Below are positions 1 to 7,928 of a stretch of DNA of 64,000 nucleotides, piece by piece. The first letter of the stretch is position 1; each line of letters starts with the position of its first letter. Origin of the DNA: Pseudoduganella violacea (GTDB lineage: Bacteria > Pseudomonadota > Gammaproteobacteria > Burkholderiales > Burkholderiaceae_D). A program made the translations under genes and the position numbers. The notes under the pieces were generated by a model. The model ran no database searches and was not told the origin of the DNA. It saw only the letters and a list, made by a program, of their open reading frames with translations. Location: assembly GCF_014191875.1 (NCBI RefSeq), contig NZ_JACHXD010000003.1, positions 124,001 through 188,000 on the forward strand. Reading direction: 5' to 3'.

Positions 1-111
1 AATTACCCGGACGTCGTCTGGGGCGGCGCGCAGACCATGTATCTGGAGAACGGCGTGTACGGTTCCAAGATCGTGGAGGATTTTTATCCCTTGTCCGGCG
101 CCCGGAAATGA
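1..111 (+). CDS. C-terminal end of an unidentified protein (partial)
   Basis: An open frame enters from the left edge and ends in TGA at 109-111, giving 36 residues that finish with KIVEDFYPLSGARK. The fragment is too short and has no motif I recognise, so no function is proposed. It converges on the minus-strand Imm10-like gene 45 bases further on. Confidence 0.5.
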   Translation, partial: NYPDVVWGGAQTMYLENGVYGSKIVEDFYPLSGARK

Positions 112-156
112 TTTCGCCATCCGTTTGAAGGTTCCAGTCCGCCGAAAAACAGCTTA

Positions 157-539
157 CTAGGCAAGCTGCAAGGGAAAACCGCCCTCGCCCATCCTTTGCA
201 GCGCCTCTTTCACTTCCGTCGTCCAGCCAGCGGCTTCAATTGCAATCAACACCGAGCCATCGACGCTCAAGAACTTCCTACCCCTCTCATTGAGCCGGAT
301 GCAAAGCTCTCCGCCATCCCAGGCCAAGGACGCAATGCCGCCATAGCCTGAACGGGATTGGTCCTCGATCTCGATATGGGCCGTGTCCATGCCCAGCTCT
401 TCGTCCTGCTCGTCCGGCTCCAGGGTTTTCTGCAGCAGCACATACCTGTGCGGCCCCGTGCCATCATCCAGGAAGCCGATGGTCAGGCTGTATTCGTCTT
501 CCTCGATACTGATTTTTTGGCGGCGATCTTGTAATCCAT
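157..539 (-). pseudogene. Imm10-like immunity protein gene with a one-base frameshift
   Basis: The ATG at 539 has a good Shine-Dalgarno (GGAAAG, six bases upstream) and starts MDYKIAAKK. After a run of six A (513-518, read on the minus strand) that frame stops quickly. Adding one A restores a continuous frame of about 127 residues with ISIEEDEYSLTIGF, YVLLQK, LGMDTAHIEIEDQ and SGYGGI. These match my recollection of the Imm10 family, which neutralises polymorphic toxins. No toxin gene is adjacent; the gene follows an MFS exporter by 18 bases, so it looks like an orphan immunity gene. The break may be a real inactivation, a sequencing error in the homopolymer, or -1 slippage. No ATG, GTG or TTG is available in the downstream frame near the 5' end. 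Confidence 0.6.
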
Positions 540-557
540 CTGTGCTTTCCTTTCCAC

Positions 558-1742
558 TTAGGACTTGAACGCCCGGTTCATGCCAAACACCACGCCGGAC
601 AGGCAGGCGGCCAGAATCGCCAGCACGGTCCAGGCGAAGGCGCCGGAGCCGGCGCGGTCGAGCAGGACGCCGCCCACCACGCCGCCAATGGCGACGGCGG
701 TGTTCCAGCCGGTGGTGTACATGGATTGGGCCACGTCGATGCCGTCGCCGGCGAAGCGCGCCAGCGCCGTCTGCGTGATGGTCGCGAAGCCGCCCACCGC
801 CACGCCCCAAATAGCCGCGGCCAGATACACCACCCAAGGCGTCGCGGCCCACAAGCCAAGCAGCAGCGTGGCCAGCGCAAATATCGCGATATTGATCACG
901 CCCAGCCGGCGTACATGGCGGTCGACCAGCAGGCCGACGCACCACAGACCGGCGATGGAACCCAGGCCGAAGACGAACAGCACCAGGTCGACCTTGGCCG
1001 ACAGGCCCGCCGGCTGCAACAGCGGTTCGATATAGATATAGAAAATATTGTGCGCGACCACAAAGCTGAAGACCACGAACAGCACCGCGCGGATGCCGCG
1101 CTTGAGGAAAACGCTGCCCAGCGTCTGGCGCCGTTCGCGGCTCTGGCCCGGGTAATCGGGCACGATGGCCAGCACCCAGGCCGCCAGCAGCAGCGCCAGT
1201 CCGCTCATCAGACCGAAGGCGCCCTGCCAGCCGATCAGGCGGCCCAGGACGGCGCCCAGCGGCACGCCCAGCACCAGGGCGATGGTGCCGCCGGCGCCGG
1301 TCAGCGCGATGGCTCGTCCGGCCATGTGCGAGGGCGAGATGCGCACCGCGTACCCCGCCAGCAACGACCAGACGATGCCACCGAAGACGCCGGCGCAGAA
1401 GCGGGCCACCAGCGACACGGTGTAGTTGTCCGACAGCGCGGTCACGAGATTGACCGCCGCAAAGCCGCAGATGGCGCTCAGCAGCAGCGGACGGCGGCGC
1501 AGGCCCTGGGTCAGCAGGGTCATCGGAATGGCGGCGGCAAAGGCGCCCACGGCATAGGCGGTGATGAATTGTCCGGCCAGGCTTTCGGACACCTTCAGGC
1601 CCGTCGCAATGGAAGAAAGCAGGCCGGCGGGGAGAATTTCGGTCAGCAGCGTGATGAAGGCGGCCATGGCCAGGGCCAGCAAGCCGCTGACAGGCAGGCG
1701 ATCGGCATCCTGCCGCAGGATGGTGGTAGTTGCGTGATTCAT
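558..1742 (-). CDS. MFS transporter, DHA1-type drug/metabolite exporter
   Basis: This 394-residue protein has about twelve hydrophobic segments, the usual size and layout of 12-TM DHA1 major facilitator exporters (AraJ/NepI-like). A glycine-rich motif C-like segment (LTGAGGTIALVLGVPLG) in the fifth helix region is typical of proton-coupled antiporters, and RRRPLLL follows helix 2. It would act in the inner membrane to expel small hydrophobic compounds or sugars/nucleosides; the substrate cannot be read from the sequence. The broken Imm10-like gene follows in the same direction, and the upstream region contains repeated AGTGAATAA motifs that could be operator sites. Confidence 0.85.
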   Translation of the reverse strand: MNHATTTILRQDADRLPVSGLLALAMAAFITLLTEILPAGLLSSIATGLKVSESLAGQFITAYAVGAFAAAIPMTLLTQGLRRRPLLLSAICGFAAVNLVTALSDNYTVSLVARFCAGVFGGIVWSLLAGYAVRISPSHMAGRAIALTGAGGTIALVLGVPLGAVLGRLIGWQGAFGLMSGLALLLAAWVLAIVPDYPGQSRERRQTLGSVFLKRGIRAVLFVVFSFVVAHNIFYIYIEPLLQPAGLSAKVDLVLFVFGLGSIAGLWCVGLLVDRHVRRLGVINIAIFALATLLLGLWAATPWVVYLAAAIWGVAVGGFATITQTALARFAGDGIDVAQSMYTTGWNTAVAIGGVVGGVLLDRAGSGAFAWTVLAILAACLSGVVFGMNRAFKS

Positions 1743-1816
1743 AAAACAATATCCTTAGTACAACGATTGCCGCGCCATCAGAGGTGCGGGTGCGCCATAG
1801 TAACAGCTCCCGCACA

Positions 1817-1846
1817 AGTGAATAATCCGCTACAGTGAATAACACT
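1817..1846. promoter_or_regulatory. Direct repeats upstream of the MFS gene
   Basis: AGTGAATAA occurs at 1817-1825 and 1834-1842, spaced 17 bases start to start. The second copy also forms the small dyad AGTG-AATAA-CACT (1834-1846). The site lies about 75 bases upstream of the MFS start, where a repressor or activator could bind. No regulator gene sits next to it, so this is a weak candidate. Confidence 0.3.
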
Positions 1847-1957
1847 TATGACTCTGGCGTCATCGGCCGGCTCTTCTGTTCATACGATATGGCTGGTGGG
1901 CTGCGCGTCCTTTGGTATGACGGTGATGGTGAACTGGGAGTTTGCCGCCAATGCGGC

Positions 1958-2452
1958 TCACTCAAACACCGCGGGGGTATAGCGCACATAGCCCTGTTCG
2001 TAGATGAACTGCCAATCCGCGTAGTGCGCGCGGCCGGCGAAGCGTTCGTGGCGGTCGGCGAAGCGGGCCTGCTTGAGGGGGCGCTGCGGTGAGCGGCTGT
2101 ACACGCCCATGATGGCGCCGGACGGCGTGCGCACCAGCCCCCAGTCAGGCTTGCCGCTCAGCGGGTCCGCGTACAGGCGGCGCAGATGGCGCTGGGGCAC
2201 GGCATGGCGGCTGTCCCACAGTAGTTGCTCCAGGCTGGCGGGAAACTGCTTCAGCTCACCCGGCGTGCTTTCGTAGTAGCGGCCGATGGCGGCGCGCAGC
2301 TGGTCGCCGGCGAACAGCAGCTCCTGCTCTTTCTCGCGCCGGCTCTCCAGCGTCCACATCGCCGCGCCCGCACCCATGGCGATGCTGACCATGGCCACCG
2401 TGAACAGGATGGCGAGGTAGGTAAAACCCTGCTGGCGCACTCGCATCACCAA
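1958..2452 (-). CDS. Minor pseudopilin of the type II secretion operon (no Glu5)
   Basis: This 164-residue protein begins with a short basic leader, the prepilin peptidase site RQQG|FTYLAILF and one hydrophobic helix, so it is a pseudopilin exported and processed by the prepilin peptidase. Position +5 after the cleavage site is Ala instead of the usual Glu. Loss of Glu5 is known for the tip pseudopilin GspK, so a tip or minor role is plausible, although the protein is much shorter than GspK. The C-terminal half has a G-family look (YADPLSGKPDWGLV). It is the last gene of the operon and overlaps the preceding pseudopilin gene by seven bases. Confidence 0.75.
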   Translation of the reverse strand: MVMRVRQQGFTYLAILFTVAMVSIAMGAGAAMWTLESRREKEQELLFAGDQLRAAIGRYYESTPGELKQFPASLEQLLWDSRHAVPQRHLRRLYADPLSGKPDWGLVRTPSGAIMGVYSRSPQRPLKQARFADRHERFAGRAHYADWQFIYEQGYVRYTPAVFE

Positions 2453-2820
2453 TCCCGGTAAGCGCTGCCGTCGCTGCTGCGCGCCGACGAGCCGCTGCGC
2501 ACGTCCGCCACCACGCCCTGCTCGCGGCTGGCGGCCGGCACGATGCTCCAGCTGCTACCGCTGCCGGTCAACGGGTCGTCGGGGATCTTGCGCAGATAAC
2601 GCCGGTCGACTAGTTCCTGCAGGGTTTCAGGATAGACGCCCATATCGGAGTAGTAGCGGTCCAGCGTGGTGCGGATCACATTCAGGTTCTCGCGCAGCAC
2701 CGATTCCTTGGTCTTTTCCATGCTGCGGAAATAGCGCGGCGCGGCCAGCGACAGCAGGGTGCCGATGATGGCCATGACCACCAGCAGTTCCAGAATGGTG
2801 AAGCCGCGCGCGCGCCGCAT
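2446..2820 (-). CDS. GspG-like pseudopilin
   Basis: This 124-residue protein starts MRRARG|FTILELLVVMAIIG, a canonical type IV prepilin/pseudopilin signal with Glu5. It continues with the pseudopilin pattern YYSDMGVYPETLQELVDR and IPDDPLTG. The start at 2820 is chosen because the leader is then normal length and the gene lies one base beyond the preceding stop; a longer upstream reading would run through the preceding gene. It should be one of several minor pseudopilins that build or cap the periplasmic pseudopilus. Downstream it overlaps the final pseudopilin gene. Confidence 0.8.
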   Translation of the reverse strand: MRRARGFTILELLVVMAIIGTLLSLAAPRYFRSMEKTKESVLRENLNVIRTTLDRYYSDMGVYPETLQELVDRRYLRKIPDDPLTGSGSSWSIVPAASREQGVVADVRSGSSARSSDGSAYRDW

Positions 2821-2821
2821 C

Positions 2822-3286
2822 TCACCACTCCCGGTACGGCTGGCCATTGATGCCCTTGCCCGGCGCCAGCGAATAGATATCGAAGACATCCTTGCCGGGC
2901 TGGGGATTCTGCTGGCTCGACGCATAGCTGCGCAAGCCCCAGCTGCGCAAAGGCGGCAGATCGGGCCGCAGCGGATCGCGCGGAATGCGGCGCAGGAAGC
3001 GGATCATGCCGCCCTTGGGGTCTTTGACATCGCGCGCGCCCAGCAAATCTTCCAGCGTGGGCGGATAGCCGGACTCCCCCACCGAGCGCGCGATATGGCC
3101 GCTGTCGCTGGCCTGCTTGTAGTCGTCGATGGCCGCGCGCAAGGTGCGCAGGGTTTCGCGCAGTTCGCGCTCGCGCGACTTCTGCACCAGCAGCTCGGCC
3201 GTTGGAATCGCCACCGTCGCCAGCACGCTGACCATGGCCACCGTCACCAGCAGCTCGATGATGGTGAAGCCGCTGGTGCGCCTCAC
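2822..3286 (-). CDS. GspG-like pseudopilin
   Basis: This 154-residue protein begins MRRTSG|FTIIELLVTVAMVS, with the prepilin peptidase site and Glu5. It then has a long helix, the motif YPPTLEDLLGA and a short C-terminal globular part ending GINGQPYREW. It lacks the long loop of the main GspG, so a minor pseudopilin role is more likely than the major subunit. Its start overlaps the secretin stop as ATGA (3283-3286), a sign of translational coupling. Confidence 0.8.
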   Translation of the reverse strand: MRRTSGFTIIELLVTVAMVSVLATVAIPTAELLVQKSRERELRETLRTLRAAIDDYKQASDSGHIARSVGESGYPPTLEDLLGARDVKDPKGGMIRFLRRIPRDPLRPDLPPLRSWGLRSYASSQQNPQPGKDVFDIYSLAPGKGINGQPYREW

Positions 3287-5490
3287 TGCGCCACCCGCAC
3301 GGTATAAGGCGTAGCCGGCTGGCTGCCGCCGGCATTGACGATCTTCAGCTCCGTGCCGCTGTTCGCGGCCAGCGCCTTCATGCGCAGGGTCAGCACATTG
3401 CCATCCAGGCTGGCGCCGGGCAGTTTGCGCTTGCTCAGATCGATCTTGACGCGCTTGCTACCGTTATCGAACACCACACCGGCGTCCGCGCCGCCCTCCC
3501 CCGCCGCCAGCTCGCCCTGCTGCACCTCGCTCACCTCCAGCACGGCCGGGTCATACAGAATCTGCATCGGCTGCACCTGGGCATTTTCCGGCGCCCGCAT
3601 GCGCAGCGAAAGTTGGAATTCCTGCCCCACATTGACCTGGTTCGGGCCGCCCCAGACCAGTTGCAATGGCTGTTCCGGCACGCCGGCCGGCGGCGCAAGT
3701 TCGGCGTTCTGCAGCGGCTTGGCATCCTTGCCTTGCTTGTCGCTGGAAAGGCGCAAAGGCCGCGTGTTCAAGCCATTTTCCGTGCCGGACCAAAATTCCA
3801 GCGGCTGCGATTCCGGCCGCTGCGCGCCGCGCACGATGCGCGGCGTGATCGACAACACAATCTCGGTCTTGGTATGACTGTCCTGCGGTGCGGAGAACAG
3901 GCGCCCCAGTAAAGGCAGCTGGCTCAGTCCCGGCACGCCGGTAGCGGACTTGCGGTCCTGATCGCTGATGAGGCCAGCCAACACCTGGGTTTCGCCATCC
4001 TTCAGGCGCAGAAAGGTATTCGCGTTGCGCGTACCAACCTGGTAGGCCGTAGTGCCGTTCGGCGTTTCCACCCGGCCCGAGACCGAACTGACTTCCAGGT
4101 TCAGGCGCAGCGACACCTCGCCCGAAGCGTGGATCAGCGGTTCCACGCCCACTTTCAGTCCCACGTCCAGATACTGCACATTCTCGGCCACGAAGCCGGT
4201 GGCGGTGGAGGTGGTGGTGACAATCGGCAGTTTGTCGCCGATCATCACTGATGCCTTTTCGCGGTTATGCACGCGGATGCGGGGATTGGCCAGCAGATTG
4301 CTCGATCCCGTGTCCTGGCGCGCGGACAGCGATGGGTTGCTGAAATTGACGCCGACACGGCGCGAATCCATGGTGCGCAGGTCGTGCAAGGTCAGATTCG
4401 CGCCGCTGGGAATCGGCACCACCGTCAGCTGGTTGGGCCATTGGATGCCGAGTTTGAGCAGGTCGTCGCGCTGCACGTCGATCACCTCGATTTCCAGCAT
4501 CACCTCCGGTTCGGCCAGGTCATGCAGGGCCACCAGCTTTTCCGCCAACCGCACGGCCTCTGGCGTGTCGCGCACGGTCAGCAGGTTGAGGCGCTCGTCG
4601 ATCACAATATCCTTCATGCGCAGCAGGGTTTTCAGCACAGTCTGCATCTGCGTCGCGGTGGCGTCCTGCAGGTAGAAGGCGCGCACCACCAGCTCCTGGT
4701 AATCGCGCCGCTTCTCCGGCGTGTCGGGATAGACCTGCACGGTGGTGCTGTTCAGGATCTTGCGCCGCAACTGGCTGTTGCGCAGGATCAGGTCGACCGC
4801 TTCGTCGATGCCGGCATTGCGCAGAAAGACCGTGGTGCGCAGATCGGCCGGCACATCCTTGTCGAAGATGAAGTTGATGCCGCTGGTGCGCGACAAGGCT
4901 TCCAGCGCCATGCGCACGCTGGCGTCGCGAAATTCCAGGTTGATCGGTTTGGCGTAGCCTTCGCGCAGACTGGCTTCCTGCAATTGCTCGCGCAGCAGCG
5001 GCGTCTCGATCTCGCGCTTCAAATTGCGCGCGCCGGCATGGCTACTGTCTTCGGCCAGGATCGCATTCAGCAGCGGCAAGGCGCGTTCGCCTTCGCCGGC
5101 GCTGGCGGCGCGGCGCGCGGCCGTCAGCAGTTCCTCATGCTGGCGTTCGCGGCGCAAGCGCGCCAGGCCTTCGCCCGCCTGGGTATTGGCCGGATCGATG
5201 GCCAGTACCTTGCGAAAGCCTTCCTCGGCGGCTTCCGCATTGCCTTGCGCCGCCTGGGCGCGGGCCGCCAGCAGCAGCTGATTGACGGCCGCCATCTGCT
5301 GTACCAGAAAATCCTTGCGATAGCTGGCATGACCGGGATCGGCCTGCGCCGCCTTGTTCAGCTGGGCCAAACCCTCCTCGGTCCGGCCCTGGGCCAGCGC
5401 CGCCATGCCGTCCTGGTGCAAGGCGCGGGCGCCGCAACCGGCCAGGCCCGCCACCGCCGCACATATTGTCCACATCCACAATCGCTTCAT
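3283..5490 (-). CDS. gspD: Secretin-family outer-membrane lipoprotein with TPR and cohesin-like domains
   Basis: This 735-residue protein starts with a lipoprotein signal (GLAGCGARAL; acylated Cys about residue 19). TPR-like helices follow to about residue 165 (QGRTEEGLAQLNKAAQADPG and related repeats), then a short secretin N-domain (INLEFRDASVRMALEALSRTSGINFIFD) and the secretin core with LLANPRIRVHNREKASVMIGDKLP and the DGETQVLAGLI...GVPGLSQLPLLGRLF signature. The last ~130 residues resemble a cohesin-type beta sandwich. It should form the outer-membrane channel of this secretion system. The TPR front and cohesin tail differ from classical GspD and are closer to the secretins of hybrid T2SS/T4P loci. 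Confidence 0.85.
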   Translation of the reverse strand: MKRLWMWTICAAVAGLAGCGARALHQDGMAALAQGRTEEGLAQLNKAAQADPGHASYRKDFLVQQMAAVNQLLLAARAQAAQGNAEAAEEGFRKVLAIDPANTQAGEGLARLRRERQHEELLTAARRAASAGEGERALPLLNAILAEDSSHAGARNLKREIETPLLREQLQEASLREGYAKPINLEFRDASVRMALEALSRTSGINFIFDKDVPADLRTTVFLRNAGIDEAVDLILRNSQLRRKILNSTTVQVYPDTPEKRRDYQELVVRAFYLQDATATQMQTVLKTLLRMKDIVIDERLNLLTVRDTPEAVRLAEKLVALHDLAEPEVMLEIEVIDVQRDDLLKLGIQWPNQLTVVPIPSGANLTLHDLRTMDSRRVGVNFSNPSLSARQDTGSSNLLANPRIRVHNREKASVMIGDKLPIVTTTSTATGFVAENVQYLDVGLKVGVEPLIHASGEVSLRLNLEVSSVSGRVETPNGTTAYQVGTRNANTFLRLKDGETQVLAGLISDQDRKSATGVPGLSQLPLLGRLFSAPQDSHTKTEIVLSITPRIVRGAQRPESQPLEFWSGTENGLNTRPLRLSSDKQGKDAKPLQNAELAPPAGVPEQPLQLVWGGPNQVNVGQEFQLSLRMRAPENAQVQPMQILYDPAVLEVSEVQQGELAAGEGGADAGVVFDNGSKRVKIDLSKRKLPGASLDGNVLTLRMKALAANSGTELKIVNAGGSQPATPYTVRVAQ

Positions 5491-6014
5491 CGGCTTCCCG
5501 TGATTATCAGAGTTTGTTTGCTGGACAGCGGCAGGTAGCTGATGTGCAGCGCATCCTCGCCGACCTGGTCCAGCCGGTACTGCGCATCGATGCTGTCGCC
5601 GGCGCGCACCGAAAACATTTCGCTACCCCGGCGCAGATGAATCAGCATCGCGCCCGCCTCGCCCACCACCTCGGTGCGCCCCAGATATTCAAAAGGCAGG
5701 GCCGGCGCTTGCGGCGGCGCGGCGGCCTGCATTACCGGCGGCGGCGGTGGCGGCGCCACAGGCGCATCCCAATCGGCGGCGGCAAACAAATTGAAAATGG
5801 GAGCAAGGGCATCCGCCGGCCCGGCCTGGGAATTGACGCTTTCCGGCAGCTCCCCTTCCTCGCGCTTGGGCAAGGCGGCGCGCGGCGCCAACCTGGCTTC
5901 GGCAAGTTCAGGAACGTCGTCCTGCCGCCGCTGCAGATGGGTCCAGGCGGAAGCGGCCAGCACGAGCGCCAGCGCGCCATACAGCAACAGGCTGCGCAAG
6001 GGCGGGCGCTTCAT
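5487..6014 (-). CDS. PilP/GspC-like periplasmic linker protein of the secretion system
   Basis: This 175-residue protein has one N-terminal membrane anchor (LLLYGALALVLAASAW), a low-complexity linker with a Pro-rich stretch around residues 85-100, and a C-terminal small beta domain (FEYLGR...LIHLRRGSEMFSVRAGDSID). That domain is of the type PilP and GspC use to contact the secretin N0 domain. Position between the PilO-like gene and the secretin gene supports a link between inner and outer membrane parts. It overlaps both neighbours by four bases. No catalytic function is expected. Confidence 0.65.
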   Translation of the reverse strand: MKRPPLRSLLLYGALALVLAASAWTHLQRRQDDVPELAEARLAPRAALPKREEGELPESVNSQAGPADALAPIFNLFAAADWDAPVAPPPPPPVMQAAAPPQAPALPFEYLGRTEVVGEAGAMLIHLRRGSEMFSVRAGDSIDAQYRLDQVGEDALHISYLPLSSKQTLIITGSR

Positions 6015-6571
6015 TCCGGCTTCCTGAAGTAGGCGGCGAATTCCAGCTGGGCTTCGACCTGCGCCTCTTCCTTGCTATTGCGGGTGAAACTGACGCGTTC
6101 CAGCACGAGATTCGGTGCTTCCCCCAGCACCTGGCGGATGAAAGCGCGCAAGGCTGGGTAAGCGCCTTTCACGGGCAAGCTGATACTGTAGCGCTGCACG
6201 CCCTGCCCGCCGCCGGCCTGCAACTGATAGCTGCCCTTGTTGAGCTGCAGGCCGCCCGCTTCCGACGCCGCCTGCATCCGTTCCAGCGTCCCGTTCACGC
6301 TGGCCGACGACACCAAGGGCAGGCTCGCGCGCAGCCGTGCCGCCATCAGCGGCTCCGCGCGCGGCCCAGCCGCTGCCTGCTCCGCGCGCAAGGCAGCCAC
6401 GCTTTGCGTCCGGGCCAGGCTGGCGGCGCGTTCCGTTTCAAGCCGCTGCACTCCCGGCCGAGTGAGACCGAAATGCAGCAAGCCAGCCAGCAGCAAGCCC
6501 AGCACGCCAGCGGCAGCGGCCGGGTTCAGGCCGATCAGCCAGTAGTGCACGCGCCATTTCAGTCCTGTCAT
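6011..6571 (-). CDS. PilO/GspM-like inner membrane assembly protein
   Basis: This 186-residue protein has one N-terminal transmembrane helix (AAGVLGLLLAGLLHFGL), a coiled-coil-like stretch rich in Ala, Glu and Arg (about residues 40-75), and a C-terminal alpha/beta part (YSISLPVKGAYPALRAFIRQVLG) as in PilO/GspM ferredoxin-like domains. It is expected to pair with the PilN-like protein encoded just upstream to form the inner-membrane alignment ring. Start and stop overlap the neighbouring genes by four bases each. Confidence 0.65.
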   Translation of the reverse strand: MTGLKWRVHYWLIGLNPAAAAGVLGLLLAGLLHFGLTRPGVQRLETERAASLARTQSVAALRAEQAAAGPRAEPLMAARLRASLPLVSSASVNGTLERMQAASEAGGLQLNKGSYQLQAGGGQGVQRYSISLPVKGAYPALRAFIRQVLGEAPNLVLERVSFTRNSKEEAQVEAQLEFAAYFRKPE

Positions 6572-7125
6572 GGCGCGCCTCCAGCTGCCTGCGGCTGCCG
6601 CGCCAGATTGCGCCAGCTGGCGCCGATGGAGAAGCGCAGCGAATGGCGTGGATTCTGGGCATTCACCTCGTGCGAAGCCAGGTAGGCGCCCGCCAGTCCA
6701 TCGGCCTCTCCCATGCGGCGCGCATAGCCATGCATGGCCGCCGCGTCCAGTGCCTCACCCGATAGAACCAGCTCCCGGCTCTCGCCATCCAGCGACAGGT
6801 TGAGCAAGGCCACCTGCGGCGCCGGCACGCTTTCCAGCACGCCGAACAAGGCCTCCCACGGTGCTTCAAGACTCGCCTGGAGGCGCGCCGCTTCCTTCTG
6901 GCGCGCCTTGGCATTCTCGTCCACCGAAGCTGCCTGGCGTGGCTGGCCAAGCTGGCGTTCGGCCAATTCCAGCTGCTCTTGTTCCCACTCGGCCTGCCCG
7001 CTGCTGTAGGCGGCATAGGCCAGGCCTGCGGCCAGCAAGGCAGCCGCTCCCAGTCCGGCCAGCAAATAGGCGGGTACGTTGCGCCGCATGGGCTGATGCG
7101 CAAAATCGATGCCGATTCTTTTCAT
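6568..7125 (-). CDS. PilN/GspL-C-like inner membrane assembly protein
   Basis: The start at 7125 (MKRIGIDFAHQP) is chosen because it overlaps the stop of the preceding gene by four bases and gives the short cytoplasmic tail typical of PilN. One transmembrane helix follows (LLAGLGAAALLAAGLAYAAY), then a coiled coil and a small alpha/beta domain containing ALLNLSLDGESRELVLSGEA, the fold used by PilN and the periplasmic part of GspL. It would connect the cytoplasmic PilM-like protein to the PilO/P-like proteins. Confidence 0.65.
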   Translation of the reverse strand: MKRIGIDFAHQPMRRNVPAYLLAGLGAAALLAAGLAYAAYSSGQAEWEQEQLELAERQLGQPRQAASVDENAKARQKEAARLQASLEAPWEALFGVLESVPAPQVALLNLSLDGESRELVLSGEALDAAAMHGYARRMGEADGLAGAYLASHEVNAQNPRHSLRFSIGASWRNLARQPQAAGGAP

Positions 7126-7928
7126 GCGCCGCTCCCTGCCAGCGCCATGGCCTGGCTCAGGCACGCGCCGCTCGCCGCCAGCCCCCCGTCCGGGCGCATC
7201 GGCATCAATGCCTGTCCCAGTTGCGCCAGATCGGGCCGGTGAATTGCGGCGTGCAGCCATACCGGCAAATCGGGAGCTAATCCATGCTGGATTTTTTCAC
7301 GGTGGATCGCGTCGGCCAGCGTCTGCGGCGTCGGTTCGCACAGGCTGGCGCGTATGCTGCGCCAGCCCTGGCGGCCGAAACCGGCCAGCACCAGCTCTTC
7401 GCCCGCCTGCACCGCCAGCACGCCCTCCTGACCATCGACGCGGCCGCGCCAGCGGTTCCAGCAAGCGATGAAGTAGGGCTGCAGCGAGAGCAGACGGCAA
7501 CCGTTTTGCGCGCACAGCGCGCGCGCGCCCTGCGCAAGCGCAGCCGGCATGGCGCAGGCAAGACGCGATTGGCCGTGGCGTTGCGCTTCGGCCTGCATCT
7601 GCCATTCCGCCATTTCGCCATACAGCTCGCCAAAGCGGGCTCCCAACAGAGCGGCATCTTCGGCGGCGCGCAAGGGAATGGCGCTGGGCGGCAGCAAGGC
7701 ATAGCGCGCATGGCTGTCGGCCAGAATCAGGCGGATGCGCCGGCCGCGCACATCATTCGCACACAGCCAGCGCTCCAGCAATTCCAGCGCGGCAGTGAAG
7801 GTAGCCGCGGTGTCGGCATCGCCATGCAAGGTCTCCAGCAGTTGAGGCGCGCCACGCCGCAGCCGCAGGCCGCCGACCTGGGCCCGTCCCAGCACGACGG
7901 TCAAGGACTCACTCGGAAAACGTAACAC
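7122..7928 (-). CDS. PilM/GspL-like cytoplasmic assembly protein
   Basis: This 268-residue soluble protein lies between the GspE gene and the PilN-like gene, the usual place of PilM or of the cytoplasmic part of GspL. Segments such as LTVVLGRAQVGGLRL and GEELVLAGFGRQGWR fit actin-like ATPase-fold strands, but I cannot see clear nucleotide-binding motifs. It should couple the ATPase to the membrane ring. The 20-base overlap with gspE suggests coordinated translation. Identification rests mostly on order and size. Confidence 0.55.
   Translation of the reverse strand: MLRFPSESLTVVLGRAQVGGLRLRRGAPQLLETLHGDADTAATFTAALELLERWLCANDVRGRRIRLILADSHARYALLPPSAIPLRAAEDAALLGARFGELYGEMAEWQMQAEAQRHGQSRLACAMPAALAQGARALCAQNGCRLLSLQPYFIACWNRWRGRVDGQEGVLAVQAGEELVLAGFGRQGWRSIRASLCEPTPQTLADAIHREKIQHGLAPDLPVWLHAAIHRPDLAQLGQALMPMRPDGGLAASGACLSQAMALAGSGA

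Noticed and set aside
157..1845. A 562-codon minus-strand frame spanning the Imm10-like and MFS genes
   Set aside because: Only its last part is protein-like; the rest is a shadow frame of the MFS gene with Arg/Gly-rich, low-quality sequence.
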